NCBI GenBank assembly: GCA_012974295.1
Contig: JAAXQM010000258.1
Span: 1-21,584 of the forward strand
Reading direction: 5' to 3'
Length of the DNA stretch: 21,584 bases
Source: Dehalococcoidales bacterium
GTDB lineage: Bacteria > Chloroflexota > Dehalococcoidia > E44-bin15
Below, piece after piece: positions 20,822 through 21,584 of the stretch. The notes under the pieces were generated by a model. That model was not told where the DNA came from, searched no databases, and was given only the letters and a program-made list of their open reading frames with translations. The position numbers were made by a program, and so were the translations under genes. Positions within the stretch are counted from its first letter, which is position 1. The number at the start of each line of letters is the position of its first letter.

Positions 20822-20879
20822 AGTGTAATAGATTGTCAAGGCTCAACTATCGCTTCGCTGCTTCGATAAGCTTACCCTC

Positions 20880-21035
20880 TTACCACTTGTCCAGGTCCTC
20901 TTTCCTGATGCAATAGGCCTTGCCTATCTTTGCTGCAGGAAGCTTCTGAGCGCGACACCACCGTTGAATAGTGGGCCTGCTCACCTTCAGGATTCTGGTT
21001 ATTTCATCAACAGACAATAATTCATATTCGTCCAC
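20880..21035 (-). CDS. Small helix-turn-helix protein (MerR/excisionase-like HTH_17 type)
   Basis: This 51-residue protein starts with GTG (21033-21035), with TAGGGGGA about ten bases upstream. It reads DEYELLSVDEITRILKVSRP and continues TIQRWCRAQKLPAAKIGKAY, ending in CIRKEDLDKW. That is a complete winged-HTH of the excisionase/MerR type: LSVDEITRILKVSRPTIQRW is helix-turn-helix, and GKAYCIRKEDLDKW the wing and last helix. Such proteins bind DNA as small regulators or recombination directionality factors. No integrase is present, and it has its own promoter and an inverted repeat at the predicted transcription start. It is followed on the same strand by speD, dhs and speB, so an autoregulated polyamine regulator is a reasonable inference. 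Confidence 0.8.
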   Translation of the reverse strand: MDEYELLSVDEITRILKVSRPTIQRWCRAQKLPAAKIGKAYCIRKEDLDKW

Positions 21036-21073
21036 AAAGAACCAGTCCCCCTAATTTGGCCCCACTGTCGGGA

Positions 21074-21089
21074 CACCAACGTATTGGTG
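21074..21089. promoter_or_regulatory. Inverted repeat at the transcription start of the HTH gene, probable operator
   Basis: CACCAACGTATTGGTG: two 6-base arms around CGTA, perfectly symmetric. It begins directly next to the -10 hexamer (21090-21095), and the expected start of minus-strand transcription falls within it. This is a classic place for a repressor to block transcription. The small HTH protein encoded 40 bases downstream is the obvious candidate ligand. Confidence 0.6.
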
Positions 21090-21118
21090 ATGATAGCACA
21101 CTTTACGTAACTATGCAA
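21090..21118 (-). promoter_or_regulatory. Predicted promoter of the HTH-speD region
   Basis: On the minus strand TTGCAT (21113-21118), 17 bases, then TATCAT (21090-21095), a five-of-six match to the -10 consensus. The leader to the GTG start is about 48 bases and contains the inverted repeat. Confidence 0.6.
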
Positions 21119-21204
21119 TACTTCTGCACTTAACTTAATAGGTGAGATCAGGTTCAAGGGACCGCCTGATGGAAGATAATCCAAGAGAGTCAACTTAGCT
21201 TTGT

Positions 21205-21300
21205 GAGACTGCTGAAGAAGAGGTGCTCCGAGGCCGACAAGTCGGCCGAAGCGTCGGCCCATAATCGGGGAAGGGGTCTGGGGGTGTCCCCATGCTCCCT
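21205..21300. repeat. Dispersed repeat, copy D (rearranged, terminator part missing)
   Basis: The left end GAGACTGCTGAAGAAGAGGTGC is the inverse of the right end of copy C (GAGACTGCTGAAA), and GGGTCTGGGGGTGTCCCC (21275-21292) matches the core of copy B. Between them is a 45-base insert with the hairpin GGCCGACAAGTCGGCC. The second, terminator hairpin and the right inverted repeat of copies B and C are not recognisable. It lies just past the 3' end of the minus-strand gene at 21307. Confidence 0.65.
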
Positions 21301-21306
21301 TTAGTA

Positions 21307-21584
21307 TCACTTCCGCCTTTTTATAAGCCAGATTCCCAATATTAATGCTATGCACGAAATGATTGCTACCCATATCACGACCGAGGTTCCCGTGCCTATA
21401 CCGGATTCTGGAGTAGGCGACTTGTCCGCAGAGATATACTTCAACGTACCCATAGGCTGATCAAGGTCTTGGGGAAGGTAATTACTGACATCAATCCACC
21501 CAAAAAGAAATGGGATCTCCACTTTGAAGGGTTTCCCTATTATATTGTAATCGCCCGATTCGCTTCGGTCGGGGAATTGAAGAT
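21307..21584 (-). CDS. C-terminus of an exported, membrane-anchored protein (5' end outside the window)
   Basis: The frame is open from the window edge to TGA at 21307-21309, about 91 residues. It ends with a low-complexity stretch (SADKSPTPESGIGTGTS), a single hydrophobic helix (VVIWVAIISCIALILGIWLI) and the tail KRRK. This is the layout of a surface or extracytoplasmic protein held by a C-terminal transmembrane helix with a positive cytoplasmic stop-transfer end. A GTG at 21522 is internal: the frame continues upstream (KPFKVEIPFLFGWIDVS), so the real start lies beyond the window. No LPxTG or PEP sorting motif is seen. The folded part cannot be identified from this fragment. Repeat copy D follows its stop. 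Confidence 0.7.
   Translation of the reverse strand, partial: LQFPDRSESGDYNIIGKPFKVEIPFLFGWIDVSNYLPQDLDQPMGTLKYISADKSPTPESGIGTGTSVVIWVAIISCIALILGIWLIKRRK

Noticed and set aside
20880..21035. Excisionase of an integrated element
   Set aside because: The HTH type fits excisionases, but there is no integrase, attachment-site duplication or tRNA boundary, and the neighbours are polyamine genes.
21145..21180. Possible tRNA T-arm (AGGTTCAAGGGACC)
   Set aside because: No matching acceptor stem, D-arm or anticodon arm could be found around it.
20999..21373. Minus-strand frame of 124 codons
   Set aside because: It overlaps the small HTH gene and its promoter in another frame and crosses repeat copy D; no domain is recognisable.

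Overview
The window reads as a chromosomal stretch of an anaerobic or microaerophilic bacterium with roughly 50% GC, dense operons and frequent TTG/GTG starts. My best guess is an uncultured Dehalococcoidia-like member of the Chloroflexota. This is inferred from gene content only: a Re-citrate-synthase-like protein, split methylmalonyl-CoA mutase, 2-hydroxyacyl-CoA dehydratase activase, ruvB next to queH, and a deoxyhypusine-synthase homologue beside speD and speB. No rRNA, tRNA, CRISPR array, phage or complete transposon is visible.

Layout. (1) 1-374: 3' end of tgt (queuosine). (2) 549-3304, minus strand: methylmalonyl-CoA operon in the order mutase catalytic subunit, epimerase, B12 subunit, NIL-domain protein. 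(3) 3305-3654: divergent promoter region with a CATTGC-type dispersed repeat. (4) 3655-6059, plus strand: ruvB, queH, rimI-like acetyltransferase. (5) 6327-8260, minus strand: acyl-CoA dehydrogenase and etfB, without etfA. (6) 8504-9727, minus strand: citrate/homocitrate-synthase-family enzyme, divergent from (7) 9859-12330, plus strand: yceD, rpmF, fabD, nusB, acpP, driven by a perfect-consensus sigma-70 promoter. (8) 12345-16740, minus strand: M20 hydrolase, CoA-dehydratase activase, plsX, trxA, trxB, converging on acpP with a 14-bp gap. (9) 16996-18114, minus strand: site-2 protease with CBS domains. (10) 18310-21035, minus strand: polyamine cluster in the order small HTH protein, speD, deoxyhypusine synthase homologue, speB. 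(11) 21307-end, minus strand: C-terminus of a membrane-anchored exported protein.

The metabolic genes fit together. Acyl-CoA dehydrogenase and Etf oxidise acyl-CoA, the mutase and epimerase connect propionyl-CoA with succinyl-CoA, the Re-citrate-synthase-like enzyme would feed citrate, and fabD/acpP/plsX build lipids.

The most notable non-coding signal is a family of about 100-115-bp repeats at 377, 16881, 18207 and 21205. They have terminal inverted repeats beginning GAGAC and a G/C-rich hairpin core. Three copies carry a minus-strand intrinsic terminator, and all four are entered from the same end by transcription leaving a minus-strand gene. In one copy the inverted repeat supplies the stop codon of speB. 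Second is the polyamine cluster, which lacks both an aminopropyltransferase and a recognisable arginine decarboxylase and is headed by a 51-residue HTH gene with an inverted repeat at its own predicted transcription start.
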